In this document: piece after piece, positions 56,314 to 64,000 of the stretch
Numbering within the stretch: position 1 is the stretch's first letter
How the letters are laid out: the number at the start of each line of letters is the position of its first letter
The notes under the pieces: generated by a model
Seen by the model: only the letters and a program-made list of their open reading frames with translations
What the model was told of the DNA's origin: nothing
The model's database searches: none
DNA from: Sphaerotilus mobilis
GTDB taxonomy: Bacteria; Pseudomonadota; Gammaproteobacteria; Burkholderiales; Burkholderiaceae_C
Direction: 5' to 3'
DNA length: 64,000 nt
NCBI RefSeq assembly: GCF_004216565.1
Contig: NZ_SGWV01000009.1
Coordinates: 248,001-312,000, forward strand
Translations under genes and position numbers: made by a program

Positions 56314-58335
56314 ATGACCCCGATCCAGCCGCGCTTGACCACCTTGTCCGTGCACCCATCTCCCGAGACCGTCGTCATGGCGCCTGCCGAGGCGCCCGCC
56401 TCCGAGCCGTCGCCAGCCCGCCGCCCCGCCCTGCTCCCCCGCCTGCGCAGCGGCCTGCGAGCCTGCGCCCAGGGCCTGCACCCGGCGCGTTGGGGCCTGC
56501 TGCTGACGACGCTGGTGCTGGTCTCGCTGTGGAGCCTTGAGGTCGCCAACAGCGGCAGCACCGCAGGCAGCATCCTGCTGACCCAGGCCAGCATGGTGCG
56601 GATCGCGCCGGACGGCCACCCGGTCGAGGCCGACGCCCGGCCCGTCACCTTGCCCCACCTGCGCGAACGGCCCGGCCGCGACAACAGCGGCGTGCATGAA
56701 TACCGCCTGGCCTTCGTCGCGCCGCGCACGCCGAACCAGTCCGACCGCGCGATGCTCGCGGCCTTTCTGCCGCAGGTCTGCGCCGCCTTCGAGGTGCGCC
56801 TGAACGGCCAGCTGATCGACGCCCGCGGCAACCTGGCCGACCCACATCCCGGCGACTGCTACGAGCCCGCCTTGATCCCCCTGCCGCCCAGCCTGCTCAA
56901 GGCCGAAGGCAACCGGCTGGACGTGCGCGTGTCCGGTCAGGCGCTGGCCCAGGTGGCCGCCCGCGAGCGCGCGGCGCAGCTCGCGCCGGTGCGCATCGGC
57001 GCGCATGCGGCGCTTGACCCGCTGCACCGCCAGACGCTGGCCTTCAACCTCGGCGCCACCCAGGCCCTGGCGACCGTCGCGGCGGTCGTCGGCCTGGCCG
57101 CGCTGCTGCTGCGCGCGTCCAGCCAGCTGCCCTACTTCGGCTACTTTGGCGCCACGGCGCTGGGCTGGGCCCTGTTGACCGCCCTGATGACCGGTGCGGC
57201 GCTGCCCATGCCGGGCCTCTGGACCGAGCTGCTGATCGCCGCCTTCGCGCCACCGGTCGCCTTGGCCGCCATGCTCTACCTGCTGCGCTACTGCGGCTTG
57301 CGGGTGGTCTGGCTGGAGGTTGCGATGGCGCTGCAGTGCATCGTCGTGCCCGCCAGCCTGGCGCTGGCCGCGCCGGACCGCATCCACAGCGTGGCGCTGC
57401 CGTGGACCTCGATCCTGCTGCTGGAGGTGGTCGGCGTCGGTGGCGTCTTCCTGCACCGCGCCTGGCGCTACTCGCGCAACGACTTCTGGATCGGCGCGGT
57501 GGCGCTGGCGGCCTTTGCGCTGACGCTGGGCGCCGAGCTGCTGCTGCGCCCCGGCGACGTTCTGCTGCCGGGCAAACACGCGATCAGCGTCAGCCTGCTG
57601 GTGATGTTCGCCGGCATGGTCGGGCGCATGCACCAGCTTTTCCAGGGCGCCATTGCGGCGGCCGAACAAGGCCGTGTGCAGGCCGAACGCCGGCTGCTGC
57701 AGGCAACCGCCGACATGGAGCAGAACTACGGCCAGATGGCCGAGCTGCGGGTCGAGCAGGTCACGGCCAAGGAACGCAAGCGCATCGCCGCCGACCTGCA
57801 CGATGACCTCGGCGCCAAGCTGCTGACCATCGTGCACACCGCCGACAACGACCGCATCTCCACGCTGGCCCGCGAGGCACTGGAAGAGATGCGCCTGTCC
57901 GTGCGCGGCCTGACCGGCCGGGCGATGCAGATCGGCGACGCGATCGGCGACTGGCGCAGCGAGCTGATGACGCGCTTTTCGCACGGTGGCGTCGAGCTGG
58001 TCTGGAACGCCTCCGACGAGCTGCTGATGAGCGAGCGGGCCATGAGCGCGCGGGCCTATGTGCAGACCACCCGCATCCTGCGCGAGGCGGTCAGCAACGT
58101 GCTCAAGCACAGCCGCGCGACGCGCTGCGAGATCACGATCCGGCAGGATCACAACGACTTCGAGCTGACCATCGCGGACAACGGCAAGGGCATCCCCAGC
58201 GAGCTGGACGGCAAGCTCGACCGCGGCCACGGCATGTCGACGATGAAGGGCCGCGCCAAGCAGTTGCAGGGCCAGTGCCTGGTCGAATCCGGTCCGGGCT
58301 ACGGCACGACCATCCGGCTGACCTTGCCGTTGTGA
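56314..58335 (+). CDS. Sensor histidine kinase of the HisKA_3 (NarX/DegS-like) type with multi-helix membrane domain
   Basis: About 673 residues. One N-terminal membrane helix (WGLLLTTLVLVSLWSLEVA) is followed by an extracytoplasmic domain of about 170 residues with two cysteines (QVCAAF, GDCYEPA), then around seven helices (LATVAAVVGLAALLLRASSQ, YFGATALGWALLTALMTGAA and others), as in 7TMR-DISM sensors. Next come a coiled coil and the dimerisation/phospho-acceptor motif KERKRIAADLHDDLGAKLLT (His496), and an ATPase domain with EAVSNVLKHSRATRCEITI, ADNGKGIPSEL and GHGMSTMKGRAKQLQG. It is paired with the LuxR-type regulator downstream. Start uncertain: ATG 56314 or 56377. Confidence 0.88.
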   Translation: MTPIQPRLTTLSVHPSPETVVMAPAEAPASEPSPARRPALLPRLRSGLRACAQGLHPARWGLLLTTLVLVSLWSLEVANSGSTAGSILLTQASMVRIAPDGHPVEADARPVTLPHLRERPGRDNSGVHEYRLAFVAPRTPNQSDRAMLAAFLPQVCAAFEVRLNGQLIDARGNLADPHPGDCYEPALIPLPPSLLKAEGNRLDVRVSGQALAQVAARERAAQLAPVRIGAHAALDPLHRQTLAFNLGATQALATVAAVVGLAALLLRASSQLPYFGYFGATALGWALLTALMTGAALPMPGLWTELLIAAFAPPVALAAMLYLLRYCGLRVVWLEVAMALQCIVVPASLALAAPDRIHSVALPWTSILLLEVVGVGGVFLHRAWRYSRNDFWIGAVALAAFALTLGAELLLRPGDVLLPGKHAISVSLLVMFAGMVGRMHQLFQGAIAAAEQGRVQAERRLLQATADMEQNYGQMAELRVEQVTAKERKRIAADLHDDLGAKLLTIVHTADNDRISTLAREALEEMRLSVRGLTGRAMQIGDAIGDWRSELMTRFSHGGVELVWNASDELLMSERAMSARAYVQTTRILREAVSNVLKHSRATRCEITIRQDHNDFELTIADNGKGIPSELDGKLDRGHGMSTMKGRAKQLQGQCLVESGPGYGTTIRLTLPL

Positions 58336-58456
58336 TGCATACAACCGATTGCACGCCACTGGCGTCACCCGCACGCGACAGCGCAGCCGCGCCGCGCCGA
58401 TACTCGGTGACACTCATATTCGCCAACCTTGCCCCAGCCTCGCCGGCGGAGAGCCC

Positions 58457-59125
58457 ATGAAACAGATCCTGCTGCTTGAAGACCTGCCCGAGATCCGCGC
58501 CTACCTCCGCGCGTTGGTGCTGCAGGTCTTCCCCGGCTCGACCGTCGTCGAATCGGCCCGCATTGCCGACGCGCTGCAGCAGGTCGGCGCCCACCGCTTC
58601 GACCTCGCCATGATCGACCTGGGCTTGCCCGACGGTTCGGGGGTGAAGGTGGTGCAGGCGCTGCGTGACCAGCAACCCGATGCGCAGTCGGTGGTCGTGA
58701 CCATCCACGACGATGACGATCACCTGTTCCCGGCGCTGCAGGCCGGCGCCTACGGCTACCTGCTCAAGGAACAGCCGCGCGAGCAGCTGATGGAGCACCT
58801 GCAGCGCATCAGCCAGGGCGAGCCGCCGCTGTCGCCGTCGATCGCGCGGCGCATGATTTCCTACTTCTCGGCCCAGGCCAGCCGGCCGATGGCACAACAA
58901 CCCGCCGCCGACCAGCTGATGCCCAACGTCCAGCTGACCGAGCGCGAACGCGAGGTGCTGCTGCGCGTCGCCAAGGGCTTCACGCTGCCGGAGATCGGCA
59001 CCCAGCTGGGCCTGTCGCGCCACACCATCGCCGACTACGTCAAGCAGATCTACCGCAAGCTCAACGTGAGCTCGCGCGCCGAGGCCGCGCTGGAGGCGCA
59101 GCGCCTGGGCCTGTTCCGGCGCTGA
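58457..59125 (+). CDS. NarL/LuxR-type response regulator
   Basis: A 222-residue regulator. The receiver domain starts KQILLLEDLPEIRAYL, with phospho-acceptor Asp54 in LAMIDLGLPDGSGVK and YGYLLKEQPREQL carrying the conserved Lys. A linker leads to a LuxR helix-turn-helix (LTEREREVLLRVAKGFTLPE, LGLSRHTIADYVKQIYRKLN). The ATG at 58457 follows GGAGA. It lies 121 bases after the kinase gene, the expected partner. Targets unknown. Confidence 0.94.
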   Translation: MKQILLLEDLPEIRAYLRALVLQVFPGSTVVESARIADALQQVGAHRFDLAMIDLGLPDGSGVKVVQALRDQQPDAQSVVVTIHDDDDHLFPALQAGAYGYLLKEQPREQLMEHLQRISQGEPPLSPSIARRMISYFSAQASRPMAQQPAADQLMPNVQLTEREREVLLRVAKGFTLPEIGTQLGLSRHTIADYVKQIYRKLNVSSRAEAALEAQRLGLFRR

Positions 59126-59164
59126 ACGCCCGGTTCGCGGGGCCGGGTGGCGGGACGGCCCGCC

Positions 59165-59170
59165 TATGAT
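59165..59170 (+). promoter_or_regulatory. -10 box of ruvA (TATGAT), leaderless arrangement
   Basis: TATGAT ends eight bases before the ruvA ATG; same TATGATCCGC context as at apaG. No ribosome-binding site is visible. Inference. Confidence 0.45.
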
Positions 59171-59178
59171 CCGCGCCC

Positions 59179-59754
59179 ATGATCGGACGCCTCGTCGGCC
59201 AGCTGGCTGAAAAAACCCCGCCCCAGATCCTGGTCGACGTGCACGGCGTCGGCTACGAGGTCGACGTGCCGATGAGCACGTTCTACAACCTGCCCGCGCT
59301 CGGCGAAAAGGTCACGCTGCTGACCCACTTCGTGGTGCGCGAGGACGCGCAGCTGCTCTACGGTTTCCTCAGCGCCGAGGAACGCGCCACCTTCCGTCTG
59401 CTGATCAAGATCACCGGCATCGGCGCGCGCACCGCGCTGTCCATCCTGTCGGGCCTGAGCGTGGCCGAGCTGTCGCAGGCGGTGACGCGGCAGGAGGCCG
59501 GCCGGCTGGTCAAGGTGCCGGGCATCGGCAAGAAGACGGCCGAGCGGCTGCTGCTTGAACTCAAGGGCAAGCTCGGCGCTGACCTGGGTCTGCCGGGTGC
59601 GGCCATCGTCAGCGACAACCAGGGCGACATCGTCCAGGCCCTGATCGCGCTGGGCTACAACGAGAAGGAAGCGGCCCTGGCCATCAAGCCGCTGCCGGCC
59701 GATGTCGGCGTCAGCGACGGCATCAAGCTGGCGCTCAAGGCGCTGGCGCGCTGA
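59179..59754 (+). CDS. ruvA: Holliday junction branch migration protein RuvA
   Basis: Tetrameric protein that binds four-way junctions and loads RuvB for branch migration in recombinational repair. The 191-residue protein begins [20 protein letters not shown] (OB-fold domain I), has helix-hairpin-helix repeats in domain II ([39 protein letters not shown]), and a C-terminal RuvB-contacting domain III ([16 protein letters not shown]). ruvB follows after 49 bases. ruvC is not next to it. Confidence 0.97.
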   Translation: MIGRLVGQLAEKTPPQILVDVHGVGYEVDVPMSTFYNLPALGEKVTLLTHFVVREDAQLLYGFLSAEERATFRLLIKITGIGARTALSILSGLSVAELSQAVTRQEAGRLVKVPGIGKKTAERLLLELKGKLGADLGLPGAAIVSDNQGDIVQALIALGYNEKEAALAIKPLPADVGVSDGIKLALKALAR

Positions 59755-59792
59755 GCCGGCAGCCCCAGGCGTCCGCCCGGACAGCCGGTCCC

Positions 59793-59798
59793 GATAAT
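59793..59798 (+). promoter_or_regulatory. -10 box of ruvB (GATAAT), leaderless arrangement
   Basis: GATAAT ends five bases before the ruvB ATG in the ruvA-ruvB gap, so ruvB may have its own leaderless transcript beside readthrough from ruvA. Inference. Confidence 0.4.
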
Positions 59799-59803
59799 CC
59801 GGC

Positions 59804-60880
59804 ATGGCCATCCAGACCGACACCTTCGCCAGCGCACCGCCGCCTGACCGGCGCATCGTCAGCGCGGCGCCCGCCTCGCCACAGGAAGACGCGCTCGAAC
59901 GGGCGTTGCGGCCCAAGCTGCTCGACGAATACATCGGCCAGACCAAGGCCCGCGAGCAGCTGGAGATCTTCATCGGCGCAGCCCGAAAGCGCGGCGAGGC
60001 GCTCGATCACGTGCTGCTGTTCGGCCCGCCGGGCCTCGGCAAGACCACGCTGAGCCACATCGTCGCCGCCGAACTGGGCGTCAACCTGCGCCAGACCAGC
60101 GGCCCGGTGCTGGAAAAGCCCAAGGACCTGGCCGCGATCCTGACCAACCTCGAGCGCAACGACGTGCTCTTCATCGACGAGATCCACCGCCTGTCCCCGG
60201 TCGTCGAGGAGATCCTCTACCCCGCGCTGGAGGACTACCAGATCGACATCATGATCGGCGAGGGCCCGGCCGCCCGCAGCATCAAGCTGGACCTGCAGCC
60301 CTTCACGCTGGTCGGTGCGACAACCCGCGCGGGCATGTTGACCAACCCGCTGCGCGACCGCTTCGGCATCGTCGCCCGGCTGGAGTTCTACACGGCCGAG
60401 GAACTGACCCGCATCGTGACGCGTTCGGCCAAGCTGCTGAACGCGCCGATCGACGCCGACGGCGCGCTGGAGATCGCGCGCCGCTCGCGTGGCACCCCGC
60501 GCATCGCCAACCGGCTGCTGCGCCGGGTGCGCGACTACGCCGAGGTCAAGGCCGACGGCCGCATCGTCAAGGCCATTGCCGACCTGGCGCTGACCATGCT
60601 GGACGTCGACCCCAAGGGCTTCGACGTGATGGACCGCAAGCTGCTCGAAGCGGTGGTGCACCGCTTCGACGGCGGGCCGGTCGGCTTGGACAACGTCGCC
60701 GCCGCGATCGGCGAGGACGCCGGCACGATCGAGGACGTCATCGAGCCCTACCTGATCCAGCAGGGCTACCTGCAGCGCACGCCACGCGGACGCATCGCCA
60801 CCGTGGCCGCCTACCGACACCTGGGCGTCACGCCGCCGCGCGGCGCGGGCTCGGGGGCAGCGGACCTGTTCGAGGGCTGA
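59804..60880 (+). CDS. ruvB: Holliday junction DNA helicase RuvB
   Basis: AAA+ motor that drives branch migration with RuvA. The 358-residue protein has [20 protein letters not shown], Walker [21 protein letters not shown], Walker [18 protein letters not shown], sensor I/Arg-finger region [20 protein letters not shown], sensor 2 [20 protein letters not shown], and a C-terminal winged helix ([20 protein letters not shown]). The ATG at 59804 gives the family N-terminus. It converges with the histidine phosphatase gene. Confidence 0.97.
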   Translation: MAIQTDTFASAPPPDRRIVSAAPASPQEDALERALRPKLLDEYIGQTKAREQLEIFIGAARKRGEALDHVLLFGPPGLGKTTLSHIVAAELGVNLRQTSGPVLEKPKDLAAILTNLERNDVLFIDEIHRLSPVVEEILYPALEDYQIDIMIGEGPAARSIKLDLQPFTLVGATTRAGMLTNPLRDRFGIVARLEFYTAEELTRIVTRSAKLLNAPIDADGALEIARRSRGTPRIANRLLRRVRDYAEVKADGRIVKAIADLALTMLDVDPKGFDVMDRKLLEAVVHRFDGGPVGLDNVAAAIGEDAGTIEDVIEPYLIQQGYLQRTPRGRIATVAAYRHLGVTPPRGAGSGAADLFEG

Positions 60881-60916
60881 GCGGGCGACGGCTCGGGCGA
60901 TGAATCGGGCAGCGGC

Positions 60917-61651
60917 TCAGGCGGCCGTCGTGCGCCCGCCGTCGCTGTCGTCATCGAGCACCGCTGCGCGCAACTCGTCGGTCGTCAGCGCGTGGCGGCT
61001 GCTCAGGCTGTCGAGGGCGGCGTGTTCGGTGCCGTCGAGGTGGCGGGTGTCGCCCCAGCCGATCAGCGCAAAGCCTTCCGGGCTGTGCAGCACGCGGTTG
61101 ATGCTGGCGTTGGCCACCGTCCAGGTGCGTGGCGCGTCCAGGCTGAGGCGGGCGGCGGCGCGGTAGAGGCAGTCCATCACGCCGCCATGGCTGACGACCG
61201 CGATGCAGCCGCCGCGGTGGCGCTCGGCCAGGCGGGCGATGGCCGCGATGCAGCGGGCGTCGAAGTCGACCAGGCGCTCGCCGCCGGCCGGGCCGAAGTC
61301 CGGGTCGCGGCGCCGCCAGCGCAGGGTCTCCTCGGGGTAGAGCGCCTCCAGCTCGACGAAGGTCAGGCCCTCAAAGGTGCCGAAGCAACGTTCACGCAGA
61401 CCCGTGTCGGTCTGCACCGCCAGGCCACGCGAGCGGGCCAGCGGCAGGGCCGTGGCGTGGGCGCGTTGCAGGTCGGAGCTGTAGACGGCGTCGATGGCCT
61501 CGTCGGCCAGTGCCTGGGCCATGCGTTCGGCTTGCGCCAGACCGGCGTCGTTCAGCGCGATGTCGAGAAAGCCCTGGATGCGGTGATCGCGGTTCCAGGC
61601 CGTCTCGCCGTGCCGGATCGCGAGGATGCGGGTGATCTGCTCGTGCCCCAT
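60917..61651 (-). CDS. Histidine phosphatase (phosphoglycerate mutase-like) family protein
   Basis: A 244-residue phosphatase of the branch 1 histidine phosphatase superfamily. The catalytic LAIRHGETAWN (RHG motif, phospho-His) lies near the N-terminus; Arg in SSDLQRAHATALPLA, LRERCFGTFEGLTFVELEAL with the acidic residue, and VSHGGVMDCLYRAA with the second His complete the site. The context gives no substrate; relatives include broad phosphatases, cobalamin phosphatase CobC and mutases. It lies three bases after the DUF1840 gene and should be co-transcribed. Confidence 0.92.
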   Translation of the reverse strand: MGHEQITRILAIRHGETAWNRDHRIQGFLDIALNDAGLAQAERMAQALADEAIDAVYSSDLQRAHATALPLARSRGLAVQTDTGLRERCFGTFEGLTFVELEALYPEETLRWRRRDPDFGPAGGERLVDFDARCIAAIARLAERHRGGCIAVVSHGGVMDCLYRAAARLSLDAPRTWTVANASINRVLHSPEGFALIGWGDTRHLDGTEHAALDSLSSRHALTTDELRAAVLDDDSDGGRTTAA

Positions 61652-61654
61652 GCC

Positions 61655-61978
61655 TCAGACGCCCCAGACGATGGGCTGATCGGCGGCGTGCGAGCGCTTC
61701 ATCATCTCGACCAGCGGCCAGGCGCGTTGACGCAAGCCGACCTCGGCGCGGCGCGGCGGGCTGCGGCCCTCGGCCTCGGCGAGCTGCTCGGCGGCGCGTT
61801 GGGCGACTTCTTCGGTGAGGATGGCGGCCTCCAGCGCGGCCATCAGCGTGGGCATGTCGACGACCTCGAAGATGCCTTGTGGCGCGGCTTCGCGGCCCAT
61901 CACACGCAGCAGGCGGTCGCCCACGGGCGCGGTCATGATCAGGTCGCTGGCGGCCTTGGACTTGAACTTGTAGAGCAT
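61655..61978 (-). CDS. DUF1840 family protein
   Basis: A 107-residue protein, recognised as DUF1840 from its opening MLYKFKSKAASDLIMTAPVG followed by GDRLLRVMGREAAPQGIFEV and the C-terminal RAWPLVEMMKRSHAADQPIVWGV-type ending (RAWPLVEMMKRS visible near residue 85). The family is almost confined to betaproteobacteria and has no known function. It is soluble, Ala/Glu-rich and helical in the middle. It is first of a pair with the histidine phosphatase. Confidence 0.88.
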   Translation of the reverse strand: MLYKFKSKAASDLIMTAPVGDRLLRVMGREAAPQGIFEVVDMPTLMAALEAAILTEEVAQRAAEQLAEAEGRSPPRRAEVGLRQRAWPLVEMMKRSHAADQPIVWGV

Positions 61979-62009
61979 GGGCCGATTGTGGGCCGTGGCC
62001 GCTTCAACA

Positions 62010-62051
62010 GGCCAACTTCACCGGGCCAACTTCACCAGGCCAACGTCAGCG
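62010..62051. repeat. Three 14-base tandem repeats at the end of plsC
   Basis: GGCCAACTTCACC(G/A) occurs twice in tandem (62010-62037), followed by a diverged third unit (62038-62051) that includes the plsC stop codon. Likely a small replication-slippage expansion in the plsC-DUF1840 gap. Confidence 0.7.
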
Positions 62052-62780
62052 GGCCAGCCGCGCGGCGATCTGGTCGCTGACGAGCTGCGAGACCGCGCGC
62101 CGGTCCAGGCCCGCGCTGGGCTGGCGCGCCAGCACCTCGACCTCGACCGACAGGCCACGTGCGCAGACCACCGCCCAGATGCTGCCCACCAAGGTCGTGT
62201 CGCCCACAAAGGCGACCGCCGGGCTGACCGCATGGCCGGGTTCGGCATAGCGCAAGACCACCGGCTGAACCGGCGTGGCGCCCGGCAGCACCGCCTGCAG
62301 CAGGTTGGCGTGGAAGGGCAGCAGGGTGTGGCCGGTGCCGGTCGTGCCTTCCGGGAAGACGGCCACCGTGTCGCCGGCCTGCAGCGCGGCGGCCATCTGG
62401 TGGACCACCCGCAGCGCGTCGCGCTTGCTGGCGCGTTCGATGAACAAGGTGCCTGCCGAGCCGATCAGCCAGCCCAGCAGCGGCCATTCCTTGACGTCGG
62501 ACTTGGAGACAAAACGGGCCTGCGGGCAGACCGCATGGATGGCCGCGATGTCCAACCAGGAGATGTGGTTGGCCACGATCAGCTGCGGTCCGCCCTCGAA
62601 GCGGCCCATCGGCTGCAGCCGCACGCCCAGCACCTGCAGCAGCTTGGCCGACCACCACTGGATGTGGGCGCAGCGGGTCGCCTCGCTGGCCGCGCCGAAC
62701 TCGCGCCACACCACCCAGGTGCCGTGCAGGACGTGCGCAAACGTGCGCAGCAGGCGCCACGCGCCGATCAGGTGTCGCAT
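62046..62780 (-). CDS. plsC: 1-acyl-sn-glycerol-3-phosphate acyltransferase family protein
   Basis: Inner-membrane acyltransferase that adds the second acyl chain to lysophosphatidate in phospholipid synthesis. The 244-residue protein has an N-terminal hydrophobic/amphipathic region, the HX4D catalytic motif in IVANHISWLDIAAI, glycerol-phosphate binding GTLFIERASKRDALR, FPEGTTGTGHTLLPFHANLL and a VQPVVLRY motif. It lies 30 bases downstream of the pyrX gene and is likely in the same transcript, a pyrimidine-gene neighbourhood often seen in Burkholderiales. More than one PlsC paralogue is usual, so the main-route role is not certain. Confidence 0.9.
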   Translation of the reverse strand: MRHLIGAWRLLRTFAHVLHGTWVVWREFGAASEATRCAHIQWWSAKLLQVLGVRLQPMGRFEGGPQLIVANHISWLDIAAIHAVCPQARFVSKSDVKEWPLLGWLIGSAGTLFIERASKRDALRVVHQMAAALQAGDTVAVFPEGTTGTGHTLLPFHANLLQAVLPGATPVQPVVLRYAEPGHAVSPAVAFVGDTTLVGSIWAVVCARGLSVEVEVLARQPSAGLDRRAVSQLVSDQIAARLAR

Positions 62781-62810
62781 CGAAGGTCTTGAACGCTGGA
62801 ACGAGAAGGA

Positions 62811-64000
62811 TCAGCCGGCGCGGCGCGGCGACTCGTAGGCCACCGTGCCAGCCACCAGCGTGGCCTGGACGCGGCCCGGCAGCGCCATGCCGGTGTCGGC
62901 GAAGGCGAAGGGCGTGTGCTTGCCCTGGCTGCGCAGCACGTCGGGCGTGACGGCCCAGGTCGCTTCCGGGTCGAAGACACAGACGTCGGCGACGCCACCC
63001 TCGACCAGCCGGCCGGCCGTGTGGACCAGCGAGCCGAGCGCATCGCCCAGCACGCGCACCGGCTCGCAGGTCACGCGGGCGAGCGTCTGCGGCATCGTCA
63101 AGCCGGCGTCGGCGCCCCATTTCAGCGCCAGGCTGAGCAGCAGCTCCAGCCCGGTCGCGCCAGGTTCGGCCTCGGCGAAGGGCACCTGCTTGGCGTCGCC
63201 CTCGACCGGCGTGTGGTCCGACACCAGCGCGTCGATCGTGCCGTCGGCCAGGCCGGCGCGCAGCGCGTCGCGGTCGCGGCCCTGACGCAGCGGGGGGTTC
63301 AGGCGCATGGCCGGGTTGAAGTAGCCGATGTCGATGTCGGTCAGGTGCAGCGAGTTGATGCTGACGTCGGCCGTCACCGGCAGGCCCTCGGCCTTGGCCG
63401 CGCGCAGCAGCGCCACACCGGCCGCGCTCGACAGGCGGCACAGGTGGACCCGCGCGCCGGTCACGCGCATCAGCTCGAACAGCGTGTGCAGCGCGATGGT
63501 CTCGGCGATCACCGGCACGCCCGACAGGCCCATGCGGGTGGCGACACCGCCGCTGGCGGCCACGCCTTTGCCCAGCCACGGGTCCTGCGGCCGCAGCCAG
63601 ACGGTGTAGCCGTGGGTCGACGCGTACATCAGCGCGCGCTGCAGCACGAGGGTGTCGGCGATGGCGACCTCGGCCTGCGAGAAGCCGACGCAGCCGGCCT
63701 CGGTCAGCTCGACCATCTCAGTCAGCGTCGTGCCGGCCAGGCCGCGGGTCAGTGCCCCGAGCGGGAACAGCCGGCACAGGCTGAGCTTGCGGGCGCGAAA
63801 CTTGAGCATCTCGACCAGGCCGGGCTCGTCCAGCGTCGGGTCGGTGTCGGGCGGGCAGACCAGGCTGGTGACACCCCCGGCGGCGGCGGCGTTCAGCTCG
63901 CTTTCGAGCATGCCCTCGTGTTCGTGACCCGGCTCGCGCAGCCGCGCGGCCAGGTCGACCACACCGGGAGCGACGACGCAGCCCTGCGCATCGATCACGC
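62811..64000 (-). CDS. pyrX: Dihydroorotase-like protein PyrX (probably inactive), start beyond the window
   Basis: Member of the dihydroorotase family; about 396 C-terminal residues are visible and the N-terminus lies past the window end. The active-site metal motif DxHxHxR of true dihydroorotases is replaced here by DLAARLREPG, so both N-terminal histidines are missing. Other landmarks remain (GGVTSLVCPPDTDP, YFNPAMRLNPPLR, LVSDHTPVEGDAKQVPF). Such catalytically dead homologues (pyrC' or PyrX) in pseudomonads and betaproteobacteria support assembly of aspartate transcarbamoylase PyrB, usually encoded just upstream. A true dihydroorotase should be elsewhere. Confidence 0.88.
   Translation of the reverse strand, partial: VIDAQGCVVAPGVVDLAARLREPGHEHEGMLESELNAAAAGGVTSLVCPPDTDPTLDEPGLVEMLKFRARKLSLCRLFPLGALTRGLAGTTLTEMVELTEAGCVGFSQAEVAIADTLVLQRALMYASTHGYTVWLRPQDPWLGKGVAASGGVATRMGLSGVPVIAETIALHTLFELMRVTGARVHLCRLSSAAGVALLRAAKAEGLPVTADVSINSLHLTDIDIGYFNPAMRLNPPLRQGRDRDALRAGLADGTIDALVSDHTPVEGDAKQVPFAEAEPGATGLELLLSLALKWGADAGLTMPQTLARVTCEPVRVLGDALGSLVHTAGRLVEGGVADVCVFDPEATWAVTPDVLRSQGKHTPFAFADTGMALPGRVQATLVAGTVAYESPRRAG

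Overview
This window is a contiguous, gene-dense stretch of a high-GC (about 70% by eye) betaproteobacterial chromosome. It most likely comes from Burkholderiales of the Rubrivivax/Leptothrix/Sphaerotilaceae kind. That placement is inferred from gene content: rpe-gph-trpE-trpG order, two infA genes, the betaproteobacterial type of glutamate-cysteine ligase, a DUF1840 protein, GTP-dependent PEP carboxykinase, and a pseudo-dihydroorotase next to a PlsC acyltransferase. No database search was possible. I saw no tRNA, rRNA, CRISPR array, insertion sequence or prophage.

Layout. 1-4.1 kb (minus): rpe-gph-trpE-trpG-ltaE, with a possible trp leader peptide between gph and trpE. 4.1-9.4 kb (plus): apaG, a Gcr-type membrane 'recombinase', and a large heme-bearing lipoprotein resembling hydrazine synthase alpha subunits. 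9.4-16 kb: a tiny membrane protein whose start overlaps that of mltA, then an Lrp regulator divergent from a giant indolepyruvate:ferredoxin oxidoreductase, then a TSUP permease. 16-21 kb (minus): long infA paralogue, methyltransferase, a small unknown protein, gshB, benE, amgK. 21-26 kb (plus): lptD-surA-rsmA envelope/ribosome unit. 26.3-27.3 kb (minus): a secreted barnase-type ribonuclease with its barstar inhibitor. 27.6-32.9 kb: malic enzyme divergent from a PAS histidine kinase/FixJ-type regulator pair. 32.9-35.1 kb: thiL-pgpA-pncC, each overlapping the next by ATGA.

35-44.4 kb (minus): the spc and alpha ribosomal operons from rplN to rplQ. There is a strong promoter before rplN and an unusually long promoter-bearing spacer before rpsD. 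44.7-48 kb (minus): gshA and the nitrogen-controlled glnK-amtB pair, which has a textbook NtrC site and sigma-54 promoter. 48.3-52.8 kb (plus): comM, rsmE, pckG. 52.9-54.5 kb: two tandem paralogous small proteins divergent from a LysR regulator, with two kinds of palindromic operator between them. 54.5-64 kb: phoH-ybeY, a NarX-like two-component pair, ruvA-ruvB, a histidine phosphatase, DUF1840, plsC and the start-truncated pyrX.

Most of the window is housekeeping. The parts most worth a second look are the LysR/tandem-small-protein locus with its palindromes, the barnase-barstar pair, the HzsA-like lipoprotein, the regulatory spacers (glnK, rpsD, Lrp/indolepyruvate oxidoreductase, possible trpL), and several genes whose -10 box sits only 5-8 bases before the start codon, suggesting leaderless mRNAs.
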